A stretch of 6,285 nucleotides of DNA. It comes from Thermoplasmata archaeon (GTDB lineage: Archaea > Thermoplasmatota > Thermoplasmata > Thermoplasmatales > B87-G9). A program made the translations under genes and the position numbers. The stretch covers positions 1 through 6,285 of the forward strand of contig QMSR01000051.1 in NCBI GenBank assembly GCA_003649695.1, written 5' to 3'. The notes beneath the pieces are model-generated. The model saw nothing but the letters and a program-made list of their open reading frames with translations. It was not told the origin of the DNA and ran no database searches. Of this stretch, positions 1 through 5,137 are shown piece by piece; the first letter of the stretch is position 1; each line of letters begins with the position of its first letter.

Positions 1-1514
1 AAAAAACCATTTGCCCACGTAACAAACATAGTCCCAAGTTTTGTTGTAGCTAACATTCGAAGTGAAAGAATTAATCCAGATGTAGCAGCAGTTAATAATA
101 CAAAAGAAGTTACCGCTTGCCCTGCAGAGGTGTTCATAGCGGCAACTAATCCTAAAATACCGCCTTTAAGCACATCTACAATGCCACGAAACGCCCCCAA
201 CAACCCAGCATCCCCCAAGGACACAGCAAGTGTTTCTATCGTATCTTTTAAATTCTTAAACTTGAACGCAAGCCCTTCTGCTTGTTCTGCTTGCATTTTT
301 TCGGCAGTACCCAACTCAACTACTTTTTCCATAGCTGTTTGATACTTCCCACCTACGTAAGATTTTACTATTACGGCTGCCGCTTGTGCTCCTCTTAAAC
401 CAAAAATACTGAAAGCTTTCCCCATGTCTACAACATCCCCTTCGGAATCCCATAATACCTTGGAGAGTTCTTTTAATGAATTTCCATACCCAACAATAGT
501 TGGATTAACTTTTGAAATTTCAATATGATTCTCATGAAAAGCTTCACGTAATTTTTTATTAGGAGCAACCAACCGACTCAAAACTTGCCGCAAACCAGTA
601 CCAATGGTTGAAGCACGTAATCCATTATTAGCTAAAACCATCATAGATGCCGCTGTTTCTTCCACTGATAATCCAGCTTGTGACGCAGTAACACCTACAT
701 AGTTAAAAGAAGTGTTCAATTTATCAATCGTTAATTTTGATTTATTAACAGCATTCGCCATAACATCAGAAACACGTCCAGCTTCAATTGCTTCTAATCC
801 ATATGCACGAATAGTAGTGGTAAGTAATTGTGAAGTACTTTCTAACCCCGACAGAGTTGCCGAAGCCAATGTTGCAACCGCCGTTAAAGCACTTACCGAT
901 TCTGATGCATCAAAACCGGATTGCCCCAACAAAACCATACCTTTTGCCAATTCACCAGTAGAAAACTTAGTGCTTTGTGCAAGAGAAATAATAGTAGCTT
1001 TCATTCCTAAAATTTGAGTATCTGTTGCAGACGTGATCGCTTGTATGTTATGCAAAGATTGATCAAAATTTGCAATTTCAACAATTCCACCACGTAACGC
1101 TTGTGTGAAAAGCATTATCCCTCTGCCCGCAACCATATATGCCGCCAGAGTTTTAAATGCTTTCCCAAGACTTGCTAAAGCACCTTTCTGAGCTTTCGTA
1201 GATGCATTTGCTTTCTTTTGTGCCGCCGTATAAGTTCCCACCGCCTTTGATGCATTATTATACGAAGTCGTGACAGCTCCCAAAGCTTTCGTTTGTTGCT
1301 TTTCTTTTCTAGCAGTATCATTTAATTCTTTTTTTAATGCAGCATAACTTTGAGTCAAAGCGTCAACAGACCGTTTTCCTTCGGCAGAACCTGCGGACGC
1401 TTTCATCAACGCATTCATTTTCACTAACGATTCTGTCAACTTGGCGATAGACGTATTTAACGAAGCATCTATTCTTCCAGTAAATATAGTTCCTAACTTA
1501 ATACTTTTATCCAT
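1..1514 (-). CDS. Phage tail tape measure protein, TP901 family (N-terminal part, runs off window)
   Basis: Sets tail length and forms the rod inside the tail tube. The frame is open without a stop from ATG at 1514 to the window edge, giving 504 complete codons. The start has AAGGTG eight bases upstream. Residues 1-120 are Ala/Lys/Gln-rich and helical, typical of a coiled-coil rod (for example SYAALKKELNDTARKEKQQ). Residues about 130-450 read like the TP901 core region (PhageMin_Tail): FDQSLHNIQAITSATDTQ, then STKFSTGELAKGMVLLGQSG, FNYVGVTASQAGLSVEETA and LANNGLRASTIGTGLRQVL. Residues about 471-489 are strongly hydrophobic, as often found in tape measure proteins that may enter the host membrane during injection. 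It lies directly after the chaperones, its usual place. The real C-terminus, often with lytic domains, is outside the window. Family assignment is by motif recognition and is secure. Confidence 0.95.
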   Translation of the reverse strand, partial: MDKSIKLGTIFTGRIDASLNTSIAKLTESLVKMNALMKASAGSAEGKRSVDALTQSYAALKKELNDTARKEKQQTKALGAVTTSYNNASKAVGTYTAAQKKANASTKAQKGALASLGKAFKTLAAYMVAGRGIMLFTQALRGGIVEIANFDQSLHNIQAITSATDTQILGMKATIISLAQSTKFSTGELAKGMVLLGQSGFDASESVSALTAVATLASATLSGLESTSQLLTTTIRAYGLEAIEAGRVSDVMANAVNKSKLTIDKLNTSFNYVGVTASQAGLSVEETAASMMVLANNGLRASTIGTGLRQVLSRLVAPNKKLREAFHENHIEISKVNPTIVGYGNSLKELSKVLWDSEGDVVDMGKAFSIFGLRGAQAAAVIVKSYVGGKYQTAMEKVVELGTAEKMQAEQAEGLAFKFKNLKDTIETLAVSLGDAGLLGAFRGIVDVLKGGILGLVAAMNTSAGQAVTSFVLLTAATSGLILSLRMLATTKLGTMFVTWANGF

Positions 1515-1541
1515 TACGAGAACACCTTGTTTTCAGACTTA

Positions 1542-2266
1542 TTATTTTTGGATGCCACCTGCCCATGCTTTATGTTTACTTTTCATTTCAGCGGTCAACT
1601 TATCTTTTTCTTCTGCGGTAAGATGCGAATAAGTTGCAGGATCCCCGAATTGCGGAACAACTGTACTTTTATCTGTGGATGTATTCGTATCCGTATCCCC
1701 AACATCCACACCATGTATCGCAGCAAGATACTTGTAGTTTTCTGCCACACGTTCTTGATACTCTACATATAAAATTTCAGCTTGTTTTAAGGTAAGTCCT
1801 CCATCTTTATAGGAGTTCGTGAAGTCACTGAGTCTGTATCCGTAATGTTGGCAGATAGAGGTGATAACTGTTTCGCTCCGTACATACTCCCCATGTTCGT
1901 GAACAGTTTCACCCCCTGTGCTAAAGGGTTGACAAAATTTACCTCTACAATAATTGAAAGAAAAGACACAAGCTGGCCGGAAGTGATATCCGCCATAAAT
2001 GTCTTTTTGTCCAAATCGGTGCATTTGTCAATCAACACTTTAATATTTTTTTCTAAAACTACTGACAAAGAACCAAGATAATCAATATCAGAGGTTTCTT
2101 CGCCTTTTTCGGCCAAAGAAGAAGCCATATATACACGTACTTGTTCTATAATCTTTTTTTGATTGTAATAAGATAAAGGATACACTGTAACGATTTTAGA
2201 ATCTCGTGTCCCTATTTGAATTTCTTTTACTTCTGGATTTAATAAATCATCCACTTTGTCAGACAT
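1542..2266 (-). CDS. Tail assembly chaperone G-T fusion made by -1 ribosomal frameshift
   Basis: Predicted long chaperone that bridges the tape measure protein and tube subunits during tail assembly and is absent from the virion. Residues 1-111 come from the G frame; a -1 slip on A-AAT-TTT at 1940-1934 then adds 130 codons (from TGT at 1934) to TAA at 1544-1542, about 241 residues in all. The T part has a helical domain at about 132-189 (ETVITSICQHYGYRLSDF, then LTLKQAEILYVEYQERV), an acidic Ser/Thr linker (GDTDTNTSTDKS, 190-201) and a charged helical end (AEEKDKLTAEMKSKHKAW). This T frame has no convincing start of its own: its first ATG, at 2024, lies deep inside G with no ribosome site. 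G/G-T pairs just before the tape measure gene are established for lambda-like and many other siphoviruses. The fusion itself is inferred; the exact slip point is likely but unproven. Tandem stops TAATAA end it. Confidence 0.82.
1787..2266 (-). CDS. Tail assembly chaperone G (unshifted product)
   Basis: Short chaperone, 159 residues, from ATG at 2266 with AAGGAG seven bases upstream (2279-2274) to TAA at 1789-1787. Expected to bind the tape measure protein along its length. Residues 1-35 are acidic and strand-rich (LLNPEVKEIQIG, then IVTVYPLSYYNQKKI); residues 36-111 look all-helical and end with GQLVSFLSIIVEVNF, a common point at which phage G proteins shift frame. After the slip site the unshifted tail is 48 residues, Ser/Thr-rich near its end (LSPLSANITDTDSVTSRTPI), like the low-complexity tails of many G proteins. 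The last 150 bases are read in two frames, since the T frame is open underneath. Sequence similarity within this family is weak, so the call rests on position, size, frame arrangement and the adjacent tape measure gene. Confidence 0.85.
   Translation of the reverse strand: MSDKVDDLLNPEVKEIQIGTRDSKIVTVYPLSYYNQKKIIEQVRVYMASSLAEKGEETSDIDYLGSLSVVLEKNIKVLIDKCTDLDKKTFMADITSGQLVSFLSIIVEVNFVNPLAQGVKLFTNMGSMYGAKQLSPLSANITDTDSVTSRTPIKMEDLP
1899..1928 (-). promoter_or_regulatory. Possible frameshift-stimulating stem-loops downstream of slip site
   Basis: In the minus-strand RNA, CCCU (1928-1925) can pair with AGGG (1917-1914) across a 7-nt loop, starting five bases after the slippery heptamer, within the usual spacing for a stimulator. 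Right behind it GUGAA (1912-1908) pairs perfectly with UUCAC (1903-1899) across a 4-nt loop. The stems are short, so this is a tentative call based on position more than on strength. Confidence 0.35.
1934..1940 (-). promoter_or_regulatory. -1 frameshift slippery heptamer A-AAT-TTT
   Basis: On the minus strand the bases AAATTTT lie in the G frame as (GT)A-AAT-TTT, which fits the X-XXY-YYZ rule exactly: after a one-base backward slip both tRNAs re-pair on AAA and TTT. The new frame is open to 1542 and gives the T domain. Five bases downstream a short stem is possible (CCCT at 1928-1925 with AGGG at 1917-1914), and a second perfect 5-bp stem-loop (GTGAA/TTCAC, 1912-1899) follows. Both are weak, so any stimulatory structure is uncertain; a pseudoknot cannot be judged by eye. 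Confidence 0.75.
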
Positions 2267-2273
2267 TATACTT

Positions 2274-2279
2274 CTCCTT
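2274..2279 (-). promoter_or_regulatory. Ribosome binding site AAGGAG of chaperone G
   Basis: AAGGAG lies seven bases before the ATG at 2266. It is the strongest Shine-Dalgarno match in the window and sits just after the hairpin that follows the tube gene, so G has independent initiation. Confidence 0.85.
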
Positions 2280-2293
2280 AATTGGTTGTTGTA

Positions 2294-2323
2294 TGATGGG
2301 AGAGCTTTTACCCTCTCCCATCA
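2294..2323 (-). promoter_or_regulatory. Perfect 11-bp hairpin between tube gene and chaperone genes
   Basis: TGATGGGAGAG (2323-2313 on the minus strand) pairs without mismatch with CTCTCCCATCA (2304-2294) around an 8-nt loop. It begins 11 bases after the tube gene stop and ends 14 bases before the chaperone ribosome site. No U-run follows on the minus strand, so it is not a classic intrinsic terminator. A run of seven T precedes it instead (2333-2327). It may act as a partial terminator or as a 3'-end stabiliser that keeps tube mRNA more abundant than chaperone mRNA; both roles are inferred. Confidence 0.6.
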
Positions 2324-2334
2324 CTTAAAAAAAC

Positions 2335-3231
2335 TTACGAGAAAATGACTCGTCCAAGAACAAAATCATCCCAAACAGCATTACCACCTACCGTTTGTCC
2401 ATCAGCCGGAGTTGCTTTGAATGTCAAAGGCGAACTTGCCGCCTCTTCATTCTGAAAATCAATCTCCACAGAAGCCGCACACTGGCTTCGGGGAAAGATG
2501 ATTGTCATGGCATTCGTACCATTAGGATACGTATACACAGCTTCCATACGAATATACTTCGGAAGGGAGCGATTACCAAGCCCTAAAGAACCGGAATGAT
2601 TATCGGCATACGCGGAAGTTCCAGTTTCCATTGCTGTGGTAACAAAAATATACGTTTCATCTGCAGCCCATGTGCCAGAAAAATAATCAGCCGGGATACT
2701 AAAATATGGATTACCACCATTATCAGGTGCGTACTCAGAAGTAAGATTTGCAGCATCTCCAATATGCCCAGATACTTCACCGTATACGGAAAACTCTGTA
2801 GCAGATGTAAAAATAACTGTAAAACGCTCGGAAGTAACACCACCAGCATCAGTAACTGCCAAAACACCTGTAGTGGTTCCTGCAATTGTCACTGCTCCTA
2901 TTTCTGCGATAGTTGCAGAAACATCAGCAAACGGATCTAATCCACTGGCAAGAGCAAAGTTAAACGGAGTAAATTCATTGAAAGCACATTCCAACATAGC
3001 AGCTTCTGCCATAGGAATTGTGAGATCAACTGCTGATGGGAAACCAGACGAAAATTCATACCATTCCACAGTACCGGTATATTTCGTATTTACTAACGCA
3101 CCAATAGAAGCTGCTGCATCCAACACAGGCTCAATACTTGCGATATTTGCTGCAGCCTTTCCTACACGAATCTGAGCCAGTCCTAAAGGGACGGTACTGG
3201 CATCTTTTGTAACTGGGCCTTGTCTAGCCAT
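2335..3231 (-). CDS. Major tail (tube) protein with inserted beta domain
   Basis: Predicted subunit that stacks as rings to form the tail tube; 298 residues, TAA stop. ATG at 3231 has AGGAG seven bases upstream (3243-3239). Residues 1-105 and 225-298 look like the tube beta-sandwich: N-terminal VPLGLAQIRVG, the segment TGTVEWYEFSSGFPSAVDLT with an acidic helix after it, and the C-terminal strands MTIIFPRSQCAASVEIDF and DDFVLGRVIFS. Between them, residues about 107-200 are Gly/Ala/Thr-rich and strand-like (ERFTVIFTSATEFSVYGEVS, then YFSIPADYFSGTWAADETY), resembling small beta modules seen in other phage tail proteins, so likely surface decoration inserted in a loop. A 73-base leader (3232-3304) without an obvious promoter precedes it, and a hairpin follows. 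Position between terminator and chaperones fits. The tube call is strong; the domain split is inference. Confidence 0.85.
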   Translation of the reverse strand: MARQGPVTKDASTVPLGLAQIRVGKAAANIASIEPVLDAAASIGALVNTKYTGTVEWYEFSSGFPSAVDLTIPMAEAAMLECAFNEFTPFNFALASGLDPFADVSATIAEIGAVTIAGTTTGVLAVTDAGGVTSERFTVIFTSATEFSVYGEVSGHIGDAANLTSEYAPDNGGNPYFSIPADYFSGTWAADETYIFVTTAMETGTSAYADNHSGSLGLGNRSLPKYIRMEAVYTYPNGTNAMTIIFPRSQCAASVEIDFQNEEAASSPLTFKATPADGQTVGGNAVWDDFVLGRVIFS

Positions 3232-3238
3232 GATAATT

Positions 3239-3243
3239 CTCCT
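3239..3243 (-). promoter_or_regulatory. Ribosome binding site AGGAG of tube gene
   Basis: AGGAG is seven bases before ATG 3231. The 73-base leader between the zinc-ribbon stop and this start contains only a weak AT stem (CAATT/AATTG, 3246-3259) just upstream of the site; no clear -35/-10 pair is seen on the minus strand. Confidence 0.8.
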
Positions 3244-3304
3244 ATCAATTTGTTAATTGTTTACTAACTTTTTGACGACTATTCAGATTTCTCCGATTGC
3301 AAAA

Positions 3305-3517
3305 CTATTCAAAAACAACTGGAGTAAATGAAAATTTATTCCAATGTCCACAACTTTTCCGCAAACACCGCATCTTTACTGAACCGTACACATATATTTC
3401 GACAGGAGGAACTGGTTGCTTCCCACCAAATACAAACTTAAAGATACCATCCGGCATTCTTTCTATTAGCCGTTTCCCACATTTTTCACAACAAATAAAA
3501 TCTTTTGTATCACTCAT
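3305..3517 (-). CDS. Small zinc-ribbon protein (Com-like)
   Basis: 70 residues. Two cysteine pairs, C10-x2-C13 (ICCEKCGKRL) and C51-x4-C56 (MRCLRKSCGHWNKF), bracket a strand-rich middle (IFKFVFGGK, then VEIYVYGSVKM), the layout of a two-knuckle zinc ribbon. Small proteins of this kind occur in many phage genomes; the best-known relative is Mu Com, a zinc-binding RNA-binding regulator of mom translation. Family membership here is inferred from the Cys pattern and the hydrophobic strands. ATG at 3517 overlaps the stop of the tail terminator gene (ATGA, 3517-3514), so translation is likely coupled; an upstream in-frame GTG at 3532 lies deeper in the previous gene and is less likely. It sits between the terminator and tube genes, so it could be a virion component or a regulator of the tube message; neither is shown. 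TAG stop. Confidence 0.75.
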   Translation of the reverse strand: MSDTKDFICCEKCGKRLIERMPDGIFKFVFGGKQPVPPVEIYVYGSVKMRCLRKSCGHWNKFSFTPVVFE

Positions 3518-3990
3518 ACGACAGAACCCCACGTTAATATGGGTGTTATCGTTTTTACCTTTGTTTTGTCCGGTGTCGTATTCTGAAATCCTTCACTGAA
3601 TTTCAGTACTAACATTTTACCAATTTCTGTCCAATTAAGAGGGTCAATTTCCGTTGCATCGTACATTGCTATTCTGCGCATCGTATCAGTCATCGATGTA
3701 TCCGTTAAATACCCCACAACTAAATCAGTTAATTTCGAAAGTTTAACACCTTCTGCATCCTGTCGCGTACAACAATTAATTTCAATTAAATTTCGTGACA
3801 TTAAACTACGATCAAACATCCCAAAATTAACAACAAACCATTCATCGACATTATATGTACTGACTTCTTCATACAAAATTGTCGAATCAAAAATAACTAA
3901 TTTTCCTTCAATAGTAGACAGAGAATCAATTATGTATTTTTTTATAGAGGATCTAAAAAAGAACTCAGATGCCAAAGGATCAAGAGCCAT
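3514..3990 (-). CDS. Probable tail terminator / tail completion protein
   Basis: 158 residues, ATG at 3990 with GGGAG nine bases before it, TGA stop overlapping the next start. Terminator proteins cap the finished tube and join it to the head. The residue pattern suits that small alpha/beta fold: an N-terminal helix (FFFRSSIKKYIIDSLSTI, 10-27), the strand DEWFVVNFGMFD (49-60), a strand followed by acid and helix (IEINCCTRQDAEGVKLSKL, 69-87), and a final strand ending TPILTWGSVV. The order strand, CxR-type turn with an acidic residue, helix, long loop and C-terminal strand recalls known tail-terminator families next to tube genes. Placement just before the tube gene supports it strongly. The sequence alone is too diverged to name a family; a minor tail or neck protein is the alternative. 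It overlaps the preceding small gene by 11 bases. Confidence 0.65.
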   Translation of the reverse strand: MALDPLASEFFFRSSIKKYIIDSLSTIEGKLVIFDSTILYEEVSTYNVDEWFVVNFGMFDRSLMSRNLIEINCCTRQDAEGVKLSKLTDLVVGYLTDTSMTDTMRRIAMYDATEIDPLNWTEIGKMLVLKFSEGFQNTTPDKTKVKTITPILTWGSVV

Positions 3991-4192
3991 TTGCCAATCT
4001 CCCTTCTTTCAAAGCAACCAAAGTTTGATATAGCGCCCCTACCACGTAATCAACATGCGCAACTGCATCAGAATCTGTAGTGTCATATTCTATTGTAGTT
4101 CTATCCAAACAAAAAAGAATAGAATCTATTTGTGAAAGTGAAAGTTCAGCAAGAACTACAATATCTTTAGGAACTACATCAATAATTTTCAT
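3980..4192 (-). CDS. Small acidic protein of unknown function in neck operon
   Basis: 70 residues. ATG at 4192 overlaps the preceding stop (ATGA) and has GGAG six bases upstream (4202-4199); an in-frame TTG at 4204 would include that ribosome site and is rejected. I do not recognise a family. The protein has a short strand-like start (MKIIDVVPKDIVVLAEL) and then an amphipathic helical segment (LSLSQIDSILFCLDRTTI), an acidic turn (YDTTDSDAVAHVD) and a second helix (VVGALYQTLVALKEG). It has no signal peptide, membrane segment or metal motif. It overlaps the tail terminator gene by 11 bases. Tight coupling on both sides suggests it is made together with the neck proteins, perhaps as a small connector or helper; that is inference only. 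Confidence 0.75.
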   Translation of the reverse strand: MKIIDVVPKDIVVLAELSLSQIDSILFCLDRTTIEYDTTDSDAVAHVDYVVGALYQTLVALKEGRLANGS

Positions 4193-4716
4193 GTTTTTCT
4201 CCAAACAGAAAGAAGTGATTTTCGCACTTCTTCCACTTTATCTAAATATCCATTTTGTGCGTATTCTTCATTTGTTGGAGCAAACAAAGGGCGTGCTTTA
4301 ATATTAAATGGATCATACCCTTCTTCCAATGTCATTGCATACGTCAAAATTTCAGTACGACTGGTTCTTCCATAACTCTTTCCACCAGAATCTGAAACTC
4401 CTTCTGGAATTGTCGCTGCCCATTCATTCAATCCAAAACGCATCGATTGAATCGCTTGTACCAATTCTCCTCCCAAATGCCAAAAAGTTTTTGCATTTGG
4501 ATAGTTTTGCCTTTTCCACTCTTCATAACTAGGACTCAACGCAGGATACGAAAAATCTTGTTGCATGATTTTTTTACGAATTAACTCTACATAATCAATA
4601 GAGCACACCATTGGCAAATTAGTTTCATGATATCGCGCCGTGTTCAACAGGCGTGCCAGCACATTGATCAGATGCGGCATGTTTAAAAACTTTATGTATA
4701 TCTTTTTTTGTGCCAT
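4189..4716 (-). CDS. HK97 gp10-like neck / tail-completion protein
   Basis: About 175 residues from ATG 4716, TGA stop. Phage proteins of this type sit between the head-closure protein and tail terminator and help attach tail to head. Motifs: an N-terminal strand and helix (KIYIKFLNMPHLINVLARLL), a long helical part (YVELIRKKIMQQDFSYPALS), the typical W-x-x-GGEL-type helix start (TFWHLGGELVQAIQSM, 77-92), and near the end ARPLFAPTNEEY (141-152), which parallels the 'RPF.GP' segment of gp10 and Mu-gpG-like virion morphogenesis proteins; a charged helix closes it. Start choice is uncertain: ATG 4716 has GGTGG ten bases upstream, while ATG 4734 has no ribosome site and ATG 4680 has none either. 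From 4716 it overlaps the previous gene by 92 bases in the +1 frame. The family call rests on motifs and position. Confidence 0.7.
   Translation of the reverse strand: MAQKKIYIKFLNMPHLINVLARLLNTARYHETNLPMVCSIDYVELIRKKIMQQDFSYPALSPSYEEWKRQNYPNAKTFWHLGGELVQAIQSMRFGLNEWAATIPEGVSDSGGKSYGRTSRTEILTYAMTLEEGYDPFNIKARPLFAPTNEEYAQNGYLDKVEEVRKSLLSVWRKT
4199..4202 (-). promoter_or_regulatory. Ribosome site GGAG that fixes the 4192 start
   Basis: GGAG (4202-4199) is six bases before ATG 4192 and lies inside the last codons of the preceding gene. It rules against the earlier in-frame TTG at 4204. Confidence 0.7.
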
Positions 4717-5113
4717 GTTCGTAAATCCACCCATCCAGTATACGAGTCACATCTGTATCAGGAATTAACGGACGCAATGCATCTTTCCGTAAAAGAACCC
4801 CACGTCTAAATAAACGAACAGATTCAATGACAAGTGGGTCGGCAGCCGTCTTAACGGTGCAATAAAATTTATATGCAGAAACTGTAACAGCTTCCAACAT
4901 AACCTGTATTGCTTCTACAAAACAAGAATCCAATGTTTCTCTTTCATATAATACTAATGTCCAATCCTCTTTCACTTGTGTAAAATGTTGCTGTAATTCC
5001 GAAAAAGAAGAAATTGAGTAAATAATTGTGTCCACTGGAAGACACTCTACAGAGGCCAAAGAACGCTCGTAATCTCCACCAACACATTTAACAACACAAA
5101 CACCCAACTTCAT
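4625..5113 (-). CDS. Degenerate family-2 glycosyltransferase-like protein in neck operon
   Basis: 162 residues, ATG at 5113 with GAGG eight bases upstream, TGA stop. The order of motifs follows the GT-A fold of family-2 glycosyltransferases, in miniature: a first strand and helix (MKLGVCVVKC...YERSLASVECL, 1-25), second strand (VDTIIYSISSFSELQQHF, 27-44), the strand that normally carries the sugar-nucleotide/metal DxD (EDWTLVLYERETL, 49-61), then a helix, a strand (AYKFYCTV) and the loop strand ESVRLFRRGVLLRKDAL (97-113) that mirrors the RLFRRG seen in many such enzymes. Residues 56-59 are YERE where family members have DADE, so the catalytic metal ligands appear lost; activity is unlikely. 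It may serve as a structural or binding protein in the neck, or be a decayed virion-modifying enzyme. Its last 31 codons overlap the next gene. The similarity was judged by eye and needs structure comparison. Confidence 0.5.
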   Translation of the reverse strand: MKLGVCVVKCVGGDYERSLASVECLPVDTIIYSISSFSELQQHFTQVKEDWTLVLYERETLDSCFVEAIQVMLEAVTVSAYKFYCTVKTAADPLVIESVRLFRRGVLLRKDALRPLIPDTDVTRILDGWIYEHGTKKDIHKVFKHAASDQCAGTPVEHGAIS

Positions 5114-5137
5114 AATAAAAACCTCAATATACGCGAT

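Noticed and set aside
712..1017. Plus-strand open frame of 101 codons
   Set aside because: It lies entirely inside the TP901 core of the tape measure gene on the other strand, has no ribosome site and reads as low-complexity antisense sequence.
1793..1800. ATA-AAG near the G stop as the frameshift site, with GGAGG just after it
   Set aside because: Only the A-site codon could re-pair well, and a slip this late would leave the ICQHYGYRLSDF part of the T domain untranslated.
2003..2009. C-AAA-AAG as a second frameshift site in the G frame
   Set aside because: It permits partial re-pairing and the -1 frame is open, but a slip here would discard the G segment ending in IIVEVNF and replace it with a translation that does not look like protein. 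A-AAT-TTT fits better.
2583..2885. Minus-strand hydrophobic frame of 100 codons inside the tube gene
   Set aside because: It is an alternative frame of the tube protein, Leu/Ile-rich only because of the base composition of Ala/Thr/Val codons read out of frame, and has no ribosome site.
2596..3175. Overlapping plus-strand open frames opposite the tube gene
   Set aside because: They are antisense shadows of a confidently called gene and have no protein-like motifs or neighbours on that strand.
3246..3259. AT-rich inverted repeat CAATT/AATTG in the tube gene leader as an operator or terminator
   Set aside because: Five AT-rich pairs with a 4-base loop are expected by chance in this composition, and no U-run or promoter accompanies it.
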